A DNA stretch of 64,000 nucleotides, taken from assembly GCF_002287175.1 (NCBI RefSeq), contig NZ_LMVM01000001.1:496001-560000 (forward strand), in the 5' to 3' direction. The stretch is from Methanobacterium bryantii (GTDB taxonomy: Archaea > Methanobacteriota > Methanobacteria > Methanobacteriales > Methanobacteriaceae). Under the pieces are notes generated by a model. The model was not told the origin of the DNA. It ran no database searches and saw only the letters and a list, made by a program, of their open reading frames with translations. Below are positions 34,694 to 43,596 of the stretch, in pieces (position 1 is the first letter of the stretch; each line of letters begins with the position of its first letter). Position numbers and translations under genes: made by a program.

Positions 34694-37600
34694 TATTTTA
34701 GTTTTTTCCTTGTATTATTTGCAAAGCCGGTTATCACTAGCAGCACACTTAACAGTAACGGCATTATAGGAACGCCAGTAGGCTGCATTGGAAGTTTTTG
34801 GTTGTTATTAATTGAATTTGATGATATTCCATGATTTTGATTGTATATTGATGCTGCGTGAACGTTTACTACTTTTGATATTATCACCTTAGTTATGTGG
34901 ATTACCACCACCTTATTTGGACGTACATGTACAGTTACACTAGCATTTTGACCAGGTATTGTTGCAGTGTTAACTATGTTTTTACCAGCTACAGAAGCTG
35001 TAGGAGTAACAAACAGTTGTAATGTCGCACTAGCACCACTAGCAAGTGTTCCGACAGTCCATATTCCAGTAGCGCTGTTGTAAGTACCCTGACTTGCAGT
35101 ATAACTGTTAAAAGTTAGACCGGCAGGTATTACATCAGTCACCTGAACATTGTTAGCAGTACCTGAACCATTATTCTTTACAGTTATGGTATAATTGAAC
35201 TGCTGACCCACGTTAGGTGAACTGTTACTGGCTGTTTTTGTTATTGTCACATTAGATACTGGAGTTGTGGATACAACTACAGGTGCGTTGACTATTTGTC
35301 CTGGTGATGTTGCTGTGTTGACTATGGTTGTTCCGGCTGCAGCTGCTGTAGGTGTGACAAACAGTTGTAGTACTGCGCTAGCGCCGCTGGCGAGTGTTCC
35401 GACAGTCCATATTCCAGTAGCGCTGTTGTAAGTACCCTGACTTGCAGTATAACTGTTAAAAGTTAGACCGGCAGGTATTACATCAGTCACCTGAACACCA
35501 GAAGCGCTGGCTGCACCACTATTATTCACAGTTATAGTATAGCTGAACTGCTGACCTACATTAGGTGTAAGGTTACTTGCGGTTTTGGTTATAGTCACAT
35601 TAGATACTGGAGTTGTAGGTACAACTACAGGTGCGTTGACTATCTGACCAGGTATAGTTGCACTGTTAATTATGGTTGTTCCGCTTGCAGCTGCTGTAGG
35701 TGTGACAAACAGTTGTAGTACTGCGCTAGCGCCGCTGGCGAGTGTTCCGACAGTCCATATTCCAGTAGCGCTGTTGTAAGTACCCTGACTTGCAGTATAA
35801 CTGTTAAAGGTTAAACCGGCAGGTATTACATCAGTCACCTGAACACCAGAAGCGCTGGCTGCACCACTATTATTCACAGTTATAGTATAGCTGAACTGCT
35901 GACCTACATTAGGTGTAAGGTTACTTGCGGTTTTGGTTATAGTCACATTAGACACAGGAGTTACAGGTACAACTACAGGTGCGTTGACTATCTGACCAGG
36001 TATTGTAGCTGCATTATTTACAGTTGTTCCAGCTACAGAAGCTGTAGGAGTTACAAACAGCTGTAAAACTGCACTAGCACCGCTGGCGAGTGTTCCGACA
36101 GTCCATATTCCTGTGGCGCTGTTGTAAGTACCTTGGCTTGCGGTGTAACTGTTAAAGGTTAAACCGGCAGGTATTACATCAGTTACTTGAACACCAGTAG
36201 CACTGGCTGCACCGTTGTTGGTTGCAGTTATGGTGTAACTGAACTGCTGACCCACATTAGGTGCAAGATTACTTGCAGTCTTGGTTATAGTCACATTAGA
36301 CACAGGAGTTGTAGGTACAACTACAGTAGCACTAGCTATCTGACCAGGTATAGTTGCACTGTTAATTATGGTTGTTCCGCTTGCACTTGCTGTAGGTGTG
36401 ACAAACAGTTGTAGTACTGCGCTAGCGCCGCTGGCGAGTGTTCCGACAGTCCATATTCCTGTGGCGCTGTTGTAAGTACCTTGGCTTGCGGTGTAACTGT
36501 TAAAGGTTAGACCAGCAGGTATTACATCAGTTACTTGGACACCAGGAGCGCTTGCTGCACCACTATTATTCACAGTTATAGTATAACTGAACGGTTGACC
36601 TACATTAGGTGAACTGTTACTTGCTGTTTTTGTTATTGTCACATTAGATACAGCTGCAGGTACAGATACGGTTACATTAGTAGTTTGGTTTGTGTTTATT
36701 AACGTTACATTTTTAGTCACGTTCATACCGGCTAAAGAAGCTGTAGGAGTAACAGACAGCTGTAAAACCGCACTAGCACCACTAGCGAGTGTTCCAACAT
36801 TCCATATTTCAGTACCGCTGTTGTAAGTACCCTGAGTTGCTGTGTAACCATTAAAGGTTAAACCAGCAGGTATACCATCAGCTACCTGAACATCTGTAGC
36901 GGTATCAGGACCGTTGTTAGTTACGGTTATAGTATATGTGAACGGCTGTCCTACATTAGGTGCACTGTTACTGGCTGTAATGGTTATACCCATAGTATAA
37001 TTCAAAAAGTTTGATGTATCCACTGTTCCAACTACATCTCCAGGTGATGGTCCAGTACCAACTCCCCACCAATTACGCATGGCATCTACTGTTCCAGTAT
37101 TATTTATGAAACTTACGGTTATTACATTGCCATTTTGGGTTGTTACTACATTATTGACGATATCTCTACCTGTTGTTGCGTTGTTGCCCACAAGTGCATT
37201 GTCAGTTGTTGTTGCTGTAGCATCATTATTTAAGGTTGTACGTGTAAGTGTACTGGTGGTTACAGTTGATGTTGCATCATTGTAGACAGCTCCACCAGCC
37301 AATGCAGAGTTACCTGCCATAGTATTGAACCTTGCTGTTATTGTTGCATCATTATTTATGGTGTAGTCTGTGAATGTACTGGCACTTACAGATGTTCTTG
37401 CGCCGTTGTAGATAGCTCCACCGTTCTGTGTTGCAGTGTTGCCTATTATGACGCTGTTGGTTACTGTTACTGTTCCGCTATTAAGTGCTGTTGTACCTGT
37501 TGTGGCGGTTCCAGTAAGTGTGCTTTGAGCTGTATTTAAGGTTGCGAGGTTGCTAATGGCTCCACCATTATTTGCCCTGTTACCTATAAATGTGCTGCCA

Positions 37601-38667
37601 GATATTGTCGCTGTTCCACCATTCTGTGTTACGACAGTACGTGTGAGTGTGCTAAAACCTACGACGTTAAATGTTGCATCGTTTGCGATAGCTCCACCGT
37701 TCTGTGTTGCGGTATTGTTTAGGAATGTACTGTTGTTTACGTTTAATACTCCGCCATTTTGGGTTATGGTGTAATCAGTAAGTGTGGTACTGGTGGCTAT
37801 GTTTATGGTTCCAGCGTTGTAGATGGCCCCACCATTTTGTGCACTGTTGTTTGTGAATGTGCTGTTGTTTACGGTTAAATTTCCACCATTATTTGTTACG
37901 GTTTCACTTGTATGTGTGGTTGAGACATAATTTAATGTTCCGTCATTATAGATGGCCCCACCATTTTGTGTTGCGGTGTTGTTAGCAAATGTACTGTTGT
38001 TTACGGTTAAAGTTCCATTATTGTAGATAGCTCCACCATTAGTTCCGTTCCCGTTGATGATGATTAGATTTTGCATGTTGACTGTCGTGCCGTTGCCGAT
38101 TATAAATACCGTTCCTAAATTTTGACCATCTATAGTGGCATGGCCGTTGTTAAATACGTCAAAATTCAAATTTTTGTTAACAACAAGACCATGTTCCTGA
38201 AAGGTTGCACCGTCCTCAAGCATTATGGTGTCACCGCTTTGAGCATCAGTAATAGCTTCTGCGATTGTGGGATAAACATATCCTGCAGGATTTCCTCCAC
38301 GAGCAACAGGCACTCCTCCATTATAGATCTGTGGATCTTTTGAAGTTTGATTAATTTTAGAATTTGAAGAATTAGATAAGTTATTAGAATTTGAAGAATT
38401 AGATGATTTATTAGAATTTGAGGTATTAATATCCGACGTGGATTGAACTGCCGTATTTGAATCCTCTAAACTTCCATTAACCCCTGTTAAATTGTTTGAG
38501 GTAACTGCTGTGTTATTAGATGTTCCCTGAGCAGCTGCAACATCACTGACAGCGAACGAAAATACTAAAACCAGGCTTAAAAGCAGTAATGGAACCATGA
38601 CCTTAGCTTTATTGTGCCCAGTAATGGATTTAAAATTGTTTTTTTTTGTAATTGTTTGTTTTTTCAT
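34693..38667 (-). CDS. Surface adhesin-like protein with beta-helix and DUF11 repeats
   Basis: About 1324 residues. The signal sequence has a basic start and the span MVPLLLLSLVLVFSFAVSDV, ending near AAAQG. A Ser/Asn-rich linker follows, then a beta-helix region of Pmp-like repeats (NNSTF.NN.A.QNGGAIYN, at least eight turns). A NWWG block leads to six DUF11 repeats of 116 residues (SNVTITKTASN ... PAGLTFNSYTASQGTYN ... VGTLASGASAVLQLFVTP). A C-terminal membrane anchor (PIMPLLLSVLLVITGFA) and a basic tail end it. This is a typical Methanobacteriales surface protein, probably anchored in the cell envelope. The start at 38667 has a perfect GGAGGTGA site; the frame extends to 38766, where a duplicated leader lies. 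Confidence 0.88.
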   Translation of the reverse strand: MKKQTITKKNNFKSITGHNKAKVMVPLLLLSLVLVFSFAVSDVAAAQGTSNNTAVTSNNLTGVNGSLEDSNTAVQSTSDINTSNSNKSSNSSNSNNLSNSSNSKINQTSKDPQIYNGGVPVARGGNPAGYVYPTIAEAITDAQSGDTIMLEDGATFQEHGLVVNKNLNFDVFNNGHATIDGQNLGTVFIIGNGTTVNMQNLIIINGNGTNGGAIYNNGTLTVNNSTFANNTATQNGGAIYNDGTLNYVSTTHTSETVTNNGGNLTVNNSTFTNNSAQNGGAIYNAGTINIATSTTLTDYTITQNGGVLNVNNSTFLNNTATQNGGAIANDATFNVVGFSTLTRTVVTQNGGTATISGSTFIGNRANNGGAISNLATLNTAQSTLTGTATTGTTALNSGTVTVTNSVIIGNTATQNGGAIYNGARTSVSASTFTDYTINNDATITARFNTMAGNSALAGGAVYNDATSTVTTSTLTRTTLNNDATATTTDNALVGNNATTGRDIVNNVVTTQNGNVITVSFINNTGTVDAMRNWWGVGTGPSPGDVVGTVDTSNFLNYTMGITITASNSAPNVGQPFTYTITVTNNGPDTATDVQVADGIPAGLTFNGYTATQGTYNSGTEIWNVGTLASGASAVLQLSVTPTASLAGMNVTKNVTLINTNQTTNVTVSVPAAVSNVTITKTASNSSPNVGQPFSYTITVNNSGAASAPGVQVTDVIPAGLTFNSYTASQGTYNSATGIWTVGTLASGASAVLQLFVTPTASASGTTIINSATIPGQIASATVVVPTTPVSNVTITKTASNLAPNVGQQFSYTITATNNGAASATGVQVTDVIPAGLTFNSYTASQGTYNSATGIWTVGTLASGASAVLQLFVTPTASVAGTTVNNAATIPGQIVNAPVVVPVTPVSNVTITKTASNLTPNVGQQFSYTITVNNSGAASASGVQVTDVIPAGLTFNSYTASQGTYNSATGIWTVGTLASGASAVLQLFVTPTAAASGTTIINSATIPGQIVNAPVVVPTTPVSNVTITKTASNLTPNVGQQFSYTITVNNSGAASASGVQVTDVIPAGLTFNSYTASQGTYNSATGIWTVGTLASGASAVLQLFVTPTAAAAGTTIVNTATSPGQIVNAPVVVSTTPVSNVTITKTASNSSPNVGQQFNYTITVKNNGSGTANNVQVTDVIPAGLTFNSYTASQGTYNSATGIWTVGTLASGASATLQLFVTPTASVAGKNIVNTATIPGQNASVTVHVRPNKVVVIHITKVIISKVVNVHAASIYNQNHGISSNSINNNQKLPMQPTGVPIMPLLLSVLLVITGFANNTRKKLK
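34930..36990 (-). repeat. Six 348-base tandem DUF11-coding repeats
   Basis: Units recur every 348 bases (for example GCGCTAGCGCCGCTGG on the plus strand at 35375 and 35723). The two units around 35375 and 35723 differ by only a few bases over more than 200. The outermost unit at 36650-36990 is the most diverged. This near-identity implies recent gene conversion or unit duplication, so copy number may vary between strains. Confidence 0.85.
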
Positions 38668-38770
38668 CTTTTTCACCTCCTTTATACTCATTTTAGCTTT
38701 ATTATATTCATTAATATGTTTAAAATTGTCTTTCTTTGTAATCATTTGTTTTCTAATCTTTTTCACCTCC
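38590..38770 (-). repeat. 90-base tandem duplication of the adhesin leader
   Basis: The segment holding GGAGGTGAAAAAGAT and the first lysine-rich codons occurs twice, offset by 90 bases (ribosome binding sites at 38764-38770 and 38674-38680). The downstream copy has ATG at the start, the upstream copy ATT. The copies encode KQTITKKNNFKSITGHNKAK and KQMITKKDNFKHINEYNKAK. The frame is open through both. Confidence 0.8.
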
Positions 38771-39458
38771 GTTATGTTTTTTTAAGATATTTAATATGTT
38801 ATAAATTCGAAATAATCGTTAAATCGCGTCAAATAGCTATAATTTCAAAAATATTTATAATAAATAAATAATTAAAAAATTATTCATGAAAATATAGCCT
38901 ATTAGTTATTTTTATGCTGTTTACAGCAAAATATTACGTAATAACATATTTCATATCTAGTATTATATTAATAACTTTTTAATTAATAAAATTTTTGATT
39001 ATTTTATTCAAAACGGATATACTAATAGTTTTAATGTAACTTATAAAATAATTATTAAATACTGTAAAAAATAAATTAAAATTAAACATTTTGATAGAAA
39101 TTAAACAGTTTTAAAGTATGTAAATCTTATTTATAGTAATAATAACCATACATTGTTGCATATAACAATTTTTATAACTACTTAGTATTCCTTGACAAAA
39201 TAGACAACATTTTTTGAAATATCCAAAAAATTATCACTATCATTTATCTCTAATCCAAAAGAAAAGTTTATTTTATGATTAAATTGTTTTATTTTATTCT
39301 ATTTTTGGAAAATGAAACGTAAAGGTATTAATAAACCTTATTCTTTTGTATAGTACCTTTTAAACGGTATATATTCATATAAATTTATGGCTTTAAAATC
39401 AAAAGTTTAAAACTATAAAAATTAGTAATAATTTTAAAATACTTTTTTAATTGGAATT
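38771..39458. other. Long intergenic region upstream of the adhesin
   Basis: About 690 very AT-rich bases between the adhesin start and the end of a universal stress protein gene. No open frame with a binding site was found. It must contain the adhesin promoter; I cannot place it with confidence. Confidence 0.4.
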
Positions 39459-39902
39459 TTAGCGTACTACTAGTACGGGGCAGGATGCGGTTCTTACTAC
39501 TCTTTCTGCTACGCTTCCAAGTAAAAATCTGTCCATTCCATGTTTTCCTGAAGTGCCCATAACAACTAGATCTATATTTTCTTTATCAACAATTTTACGA
39601 ATTGTATGGGCAGGATGGCCTTCTTTGCTCATGAAAACTAATTTTATTTCAATGTTATGTTTTTCTTTGTATTTTAATAAAATATCCTGAACTGCGTTAA
39701 AGTAGTTCTTTTCCTCATTTTTTAACAGTTCTTTAACTTTTGATATGGATTCTTTTGATGGTAATCCAGTAAATATAGATGTATCAATTACATGTAATAC
39801 TATAAGTTCTGCATTGCTCATAATTGCAATCCATATAGCCTGTTCTGCAGCTTTATGAGCGGGTTGCGAACCATCTGTTGGCAATAATATTTTTTTATAC
39901 AT
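39459..39902 (-). CDS. Universal stress protein (UspA family), second copy
   Basis: 147 residues, closely matching the protein at 30548-30991: identical starts (YKKILLPTDGSQPA) and ends (VVMGTSGKHGMDRFLLGS, then PVLVVR), with most differences in the middle third (about 40-95). The ATP-binding glycine pattern is kept. The two copies arose by duplication and are now on opposite strands 9 kb apart. The upstream region has an imperfect inverted repeat (ATAATACT-ATC-AGTATTGT, near 39963) that could be a regulator site. Confidence 0.92.
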   Translation of the reverse strand: MYKKILLPTDGSQPAHKAAEQAIWIAIMSNAELIVLHVIDTSIFTGLPSKESISKVKELLKNEEKNYFNAVQDILLKYKEKHNIEIKLVFMSKEGHPAHTIRKIVDKENIDLVVMGTSGKHGMDRFLLGSVAERVVRTASCPVLVVR

Positions 39903-40258
39903 TCAGTTCACCTTTAATCTTTATTTATTATTTATTTTTAGTTTATATTAATATTTATGAACATAATACTATCAGTATTGTGGCAACATTCATTTCAATT
40001 CTTAATTTAATAAGAAATGGACTAAGGAGCAGTTGCAATAATATCTACTTACCGCCATTTTTCAAAACTCCAGAAATCATGACATAATTAACCCTATTTT
40101 TACATATACTGAATTAAAAACAGTATGAAGTTATGTAATTAAAACAATGCTAATTTTTACTATTCCAATTATAAAATTCTTCATTGAAATTAGTTGAACT
40201 TACAAAAAAAAGCCCATATTAATCGAAATCCATGAAATTCTGATTATTTTTATTTTAC
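39903..40258. other. Intergenic stretch with a small inverted repeat
   Basis: AT-rich DNA between two minus-strand genes. It holds the ATAATACT/AGTATTGT inverted repeat at 39963-39981, in the promoter zone of the stress protein gene. No gene is supported. Confidence 0.4.
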
Positions 40259-40684
40259 TTATCTTTTGATAGGTGTTAACCATTCAATTACTTTATCTGC
40301 GATATCTTCAGAAATATCTTTAATCAAGTCTTTTTCACTCCAACCACATACTTCTGCTTCATCAATATCGCCAACTATGTCTTCTACACGTTCTTGATCA
40401 CTGTAGGTTCCTATTTCAGATTCACAAAAACTAAAACTTTTGTCATGATTTTCAAATAGAACATCCCATGTCTGTGAATCTCTAAGCTCCCAAAACCAAT
40501 AATAGTTTTTAACAGTTTCTTCTTCAGGATCTTGCTTATCAGTTACCTCTTCTTCTTCATAACCAATTATCAGTACTTTATTATTATCTAAATAGATATG
40601 TTTCTCCCAAACATCTTTATTTGTTTGCATCCGCTCCAATTTTACTTTTTCTATCATATCTACAAGTTCTTTTTTGTCAATCAT
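40259..40684 (-). CDS. Acidic protein of unknown function
   Basis: 141 residues with a strongly acidic composition. It has tryptophans and aromatic residues in the middle (NYYWFWELRDSQTWDVLFEN, about 79-98) and an acidic helical end with KDLIKDISEDIADKVIEWL. No signal peptide or membrane segment is seen. I do not recognise the family. A strong GAGGAG site precedes the ATG, which supports a real gene. It is monocistronic, in a region of accessory genes. Confidence 0.6.
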   Translation of the reverse strand: MIDKKELVDMIEKVKLERMQTNKDVWEKHIYLDNNKVLIIGYEEEEVTDKQDPEEETVKNYYWFWELRDSQTWDVLFENHDKSFSFCESEIGTYSDQERVEDIVGDIDEAEVCGWSEKDLIKDISEDIADKVIEWLTPIKR

Positions 40685-41021
40685 TTCTAACTCTCCTCAA
40701 ATTAAAATATTATGGAAGTTGAACATGATAATTGCATTATCTTATTTAAGGTAAATATCTAAAAGTGAACTGTTTCAAGATTAATTAAAATAATTTAAAT
40801 GAAATTAAGAATCATCCAAAGTTCTCGTTCTAACGATATTATCCCGATTTTTAATTATTTTTTTTATATTTAATAGTTAAAAGATAAAAAAAATTTAGTT
40901 TTTCCCAATTCCTGCACTTCCAATTAAATTTTTAAATTGAACTTTATTTATCCTATAATAATTAGATAGTGGTGTTCATTATTAAAGCCTTTTATTTTGT
41001 TGCTATATTATATATAACAGA
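40685..41021. other. Intergenic stretch, nothing seen
   Basis: AT-rich DNA with no open frame, tRNA or strong hairpin that I could support. Confidence 0.4.
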
Positions 41022-41417
41022 TTATTGTCGTTCTTTTACTGAATTTAAAGCCAGTTGAGCAACTTTTCTTACAACCTGACTTTCGTCTTTTAATGCTTTC
41101 TCAAGTGGTTCTATTGCTCGATTATCTCCTACTCCTGAAAGACCTATTGCTGCAGCATATCTAACGCTCGCCTTTTTATCTTTCAGTAATTCAATTAATG
41201 GTTCAATAGTTTTAGTATCTTCATAAACAGCTAATGAAAGAGCTGCAGCTTCTCTAACATGGGAATCTGCATCTTTTAATGCTTTAATTAGGGGATCTAC
41301 TGCTCTAGGATCTGCTAATTCTGCAAGAAGTTCAGCAGCATCTTCTTTTCTACTTCCATTTCCATTTTCTAGTTCTTTTACCAAATAATCTAAATCTCTT
41401 CTTTCTGATTCAACCAT
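41022..41417 (-). CDS. HEAT-repeat protein
   Basis: 131 residues made of about three HEAT/PBS-lyase-type repeats of 31 residues. The unit is ELADPRAVDPLIKALKDAD, then HVREAAALSLAVYEDTKTIEPLIELLKDKKASVRYAAAIGLSGVGDNRAIEPL in pieces, each with the conserved DPRAV/AVEPL-like core. Such proteins are scaffolds or parts of cofactor-handling systems. The ATG at 41417 has GGAGGAGAAA upstream; the in-frame extension to 41471 has no site. A frameshifted small gene lies just upstream. Confidence 0.82.
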   Translation of the reverse strand: MVESERRDLDYLVKELENGNGSRKEDAAELLAELADPRAVDPLIKALKDADSHVREAAALSLAVYEDTKTIEPLIELLKDKKASVRYAAAIGLSGVGDNRAIEPLEKALKDESQVVRKVAQLALNSVKERQ

Positions 41418-41467
41418 GTAATTTCTCCTCCAGTTATATTTTGTTTTCCAAAATTTAAATAACTTAT

Positions 41468-41582
41468 TCATTTTTCATTCTTTTTTATCATTCTTAACTT
41501 CTTTGAGTGACCACTTATGATTGATTCATGCATATCAACAGGAATATTTTCCCCCAAGATGAGCTACTTCATCTTTTTTCAA
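41468..41582 (-). pseudogene. Small gene with a frameshift in a G5 tract
   Basis: Starting at TTG 41582 (with GGTTCAT upstream) the frame reads KKDEVAHLGG and stops soon after. If one G is removed from the five-G tract (41551-41555, C on the plus strand), it reads KKDEVAHLGENIPVDMHESI, then ISGHSKKLRMIKKNEK, ending at 41468. That makes a 36-37-residue basic protein. The break could be a true mutation or a sequencing error in the run. The rest of 41583-41777 shows nothing firm. Confidence 0.35.
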
Positions 41583-41777
41583 GATGAACCAGAACTTTCT
41601 TTTTCCCTGTAGAATTAGTGCTATTTTAAGGCTTAAATAAAAAACAGTTTTATATGTATAATCATAATAATAAATAATTAAAATCTCATATAACGCTCAA
41701 ATCAAAAATAAAAGAAGAAAAGAATTTTATTAATTCTTTTTCTAAAGTACATTTAACTATAAAAAACCTGAATTTCT

Positions 41778-42443
41778 TCATTTACTTTTTTCTATCAATT
41801 TATTGGTCACAATGCCGTCCACACCCATTTCAACCAGTTTCTCAAACATCCCCTCATCATCAACTGTCCACGGATAAACTGATATCCCCTTTCTATGAGC
41901 CTGTTTTATCAGGTCTTCATCTAAATATTTATAACCTGGAAAAATAACGTTAGCACCGGCACTTGACGCCATCTGGCTCACATCTACCGGCTGACCGGTA
42001 AAGATAATCCCTGCATCTACAGAAAGGTTCATTTTTCTTGCATTTTTAATGCTTTTATGGTAAAAAGAGGTCAATATTACATTTTCTAATTCATTTTCAT
42101 CTATTTTTTCAAGGACTTTACCTTCGGTCCCAGGCTCTTTAATCTCAATTAAAAGTCCTACTCTATCTTTTACGCATGTTATTACTTCATCCAAGGTTGG
42201 AATTGTTTCTTTATCTCCAGCATCAAATTTTTTAAGTTCTGAAACCGTATAATCATTTACAAGCCCTTTTCCATCTGTCGTACGGTTGATATCTGCATCG
42301 TGCATTACAACAAGCATGTTGTCCTTGCTCTTTCGCACATCAACTTCAACAAAATCTGCACCCATTATTATAGCCTTTTCAATAGCCCTTATAGTATTTT
42401 CTGGTTCAAAGAAGGATGCACCTCTGTGGGCTACAACTAGCAT
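41778..42443 (-). CDS. Glycerophosphodiester phosphodiesterase family protein
   Basis: 221 residues, a TIM-barrel GDPD domain throughout. The catalytic pair is in VVAHRGASFFEPENT (His6, Arg7) and MHDADINRTTDGKG (His near 48). The metal-binding Glu and Asp are in DFVEVDVRKSKD. A Glu in LLIEIKEPG and the ending GVDGIVTNKL complete the pattern. There is no signal peptide, so it is cytoplasmic. It probably hydrolyses glycerophosphodiesters; archaeal lipids would give different substrates, so the true one is unknown. GGGTG lies ten bases before the ATG. Confidence 0.9.
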   Translation of the reverse strand: MLVVAHRGASFFEPENTIRAIEKAIIMGADFVEVDVRKSKDNMLVVMHDADINRTTDGKGLVNDYTVSELKKFDAGDKETIPTLDEVITCVKDRVGLLIEIKEPGTEGKVLEKIDENELENVILTSFYHKSIKNARKMNLSVDAGIIFTGQPVDVSQMASSAGANVIFPGYKYLDEDLIKQAHRKGISVYPWTVDDEGMFEKLVEMGVDGIVTNKLIEKSK

Positions 42444-42495
42444 TATTTAACACACCCGCATTAAAATTAACTTAAATCAGAAAAAAAAGAAAGAA

Positions 42496-42783
42496 TTAAT
42501 ATTCTTCTTCGCAGCCGCACCCGCAAATGTCGTCTTCTTCCATTTCAATGTTGTCTAATATATAGTTAATTTTAGCTATAAGATTAGAAGCTATTACTCT
42601 AAATGGGCCGTTGTCTTCAATTAACCCTAAAGTTAAACTGTCTATTTTTAAAGTTTCAATATCTATTTCTGTAATTTCAATGTCGTTACTTGCTTTATAT
42701 AAAATGTCGTGTACTCGTTCATTTATTTCTAATACCACTAATTGATCTAAACTGGTTATAGTAAATACATTTTCAACTTCCAT
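42496..42783 (-). CDS. Small acidic protein with Cys-rich tail
   Basis: 95 residues. It is mostly beta/alpha with hydrophobic repeats (LDQLVVLEINERVHDILYKA, about 13-32) and an acidic C-terminus carrying CGCGC in EDDICGCGCEEEY, which could bind a metal. The family is not recognised. GGAGACGATTTT precedes the ATG, a good site. It follows the phosphodiesterase gene in the reverse order (53 bases apart) and may be co-transcribed with it. Confidence 0.6.
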   Translation of the reverse strand: MEVENVFTITSLDQLVVLEINERVHDILYKASNDIEITEIDIETLKIDSLTLGLIEDNGPFRVIASNLIAKINYILDNIEMEEDDICGCGCEEEY

Positions 42784-43021
42784 TAAAATCGTCTCCTATT
42801 TCTTAAAATGTTTTATCGCATGATAATATCAGTTTTTGAGGTTATATATTTTTCTAAATTTTATTTTTTAACTTTAAATTGGATATTCTACCAGATTTAA
42901 AGGTATTTAAATCCCCGGTTAAAATCAAGTTAAAATTACTCAAAAAATATATGGCTTAACTTTATTTTTTATATATGTTAATAGAACCTTTTATTTTGCA
43001 ATAATCATTTTCAGCAGATTT

Positions 43022-43144
43022 TTAGTTAAATCTTTTTATAATGCCAATGACTTTATCTTCGCAGTCAAGCACTGGGAGCTTTTGAGATTTATGGTTTAAT
43101 TGATATAATAAATCATTTTTCATCTCTTTAATCATGCACTGCAT
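43022..43144 (-). pseudogene. CBS-domain fragment
   Basis: A 40-codon frame reads MQCMIKEMKNDLLYQLNHKS, then QKLPVLDCEDKVIGIIKRF. The part LPVLDxExKVIGIIxR is the typical second half of a CBS domain. The rest of a CBS pair is missing and there is no good ribosome binding site. It is likely the leftover of a CBS protein gene. The region 42784-43021 otherwise shows nothing. Confidence 0.5.
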
Positions 43145-43190
43145 AACATTTACAAAAATATAATAATTATGTAGTTAATAATAACTATAA

Positions 43191-43370
43191 ATGGAAAAAG
43201 GGGGTGTAATTATAGACGACAGGCTTACAGGTATCATATATATTATAGTTGCTGTTTTAATAGTAGTGGTAAGGATTGCAGTTCCAAATTTCTTTGATTA
43301 TCTGGTAATGATAATAGCGGCCATATTACTTGTACTGGGAATCTACTTGCTCTTATTTAAACGCCGTTAA
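43191..43370 (+). CDS. Small membrane protein (two spans)
   Basis: 59 residues from the ATG: two hydrophobic segments (GIIYIIVAVLIVVVRIAV and YLVMIIAAILLVLGIYLLLF) with a short loop PNFFD and a KRR end. The ATG at 43191 lacks a ribosome binding site. A strong GGGGGTG lies inside the frame at 43200-43206, five bases before an ATA (43212), so translation may begin there with IDDRLTG. The pattern of two spans and a basic end resembles small archaeal membrane proteins. The function is unknown. Confidence 0.55.
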   Translation: MEKGGVIIDDRLTGIIYIIVAVLIVVVRIAVPNFFDYLVMIIAAILLVLGIYLLLFKRR

Positions 43371-43393
43371 TTAGATATGGTATTATTATCCTT

Positions 43394-43547
43394 TAATTAC
43401 ATTGTATTTATGTTATAATGTTAAAACATTAGCATGTTTGGTATTTATCCGAAATTACATTGTATTTAGGTTATAATGTTAGATTAAACAGTAGCATGTT
43501 TGGTATTTATCCAAAATTACATTGTATTTATGTATCAGATCTTCATT
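43394..43547. repeat. Tandem repeats derived from the arfC end
   Basis: Units of about 58-62 bases, each starting AATTACATTGTATTTA and ending in AGCATGTTTGGTATTTATCC, lie at 43395-43451 and 43452-43513, with a third partial copy from 43514. The third copy continues TATCAGATCTTCA, matching the last codons of arfC (43603-43630). On the minus strand it reads EDLIHKYNVI against arfC GEDLILEYDVIK. This looks like repeated duplication of the gene tail. Confidence 0.6.
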
Positions 43548-43596
43548 TAACATATGGGGTGTTAAATTAAATATTGAAAATGTTTATTTAGCATTA

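Noticed and set aside
34581..34769. A plus-strand frame of 62 codons overlapping the adhesin end
   Set aside because: It overlaps the terminator and the last codons of the adhesin in antisense, and has no ribosome binding site. Its hydrophobic part is the shadow of the adhesin's membrane anchor.
36187..37774. Several plus-strand frames of 68-75 codons inside the adhesin
   Set aside because: They are antisense shadows of the repeat region, with low-complexity products and no binding sites.
43400..43513. Inteins or insertion sequence ends at the 60-base repeats
   Set aside because: No terminal inverted repeats or transposase-like frame accompany them; duplication of the arfC end explains them better.
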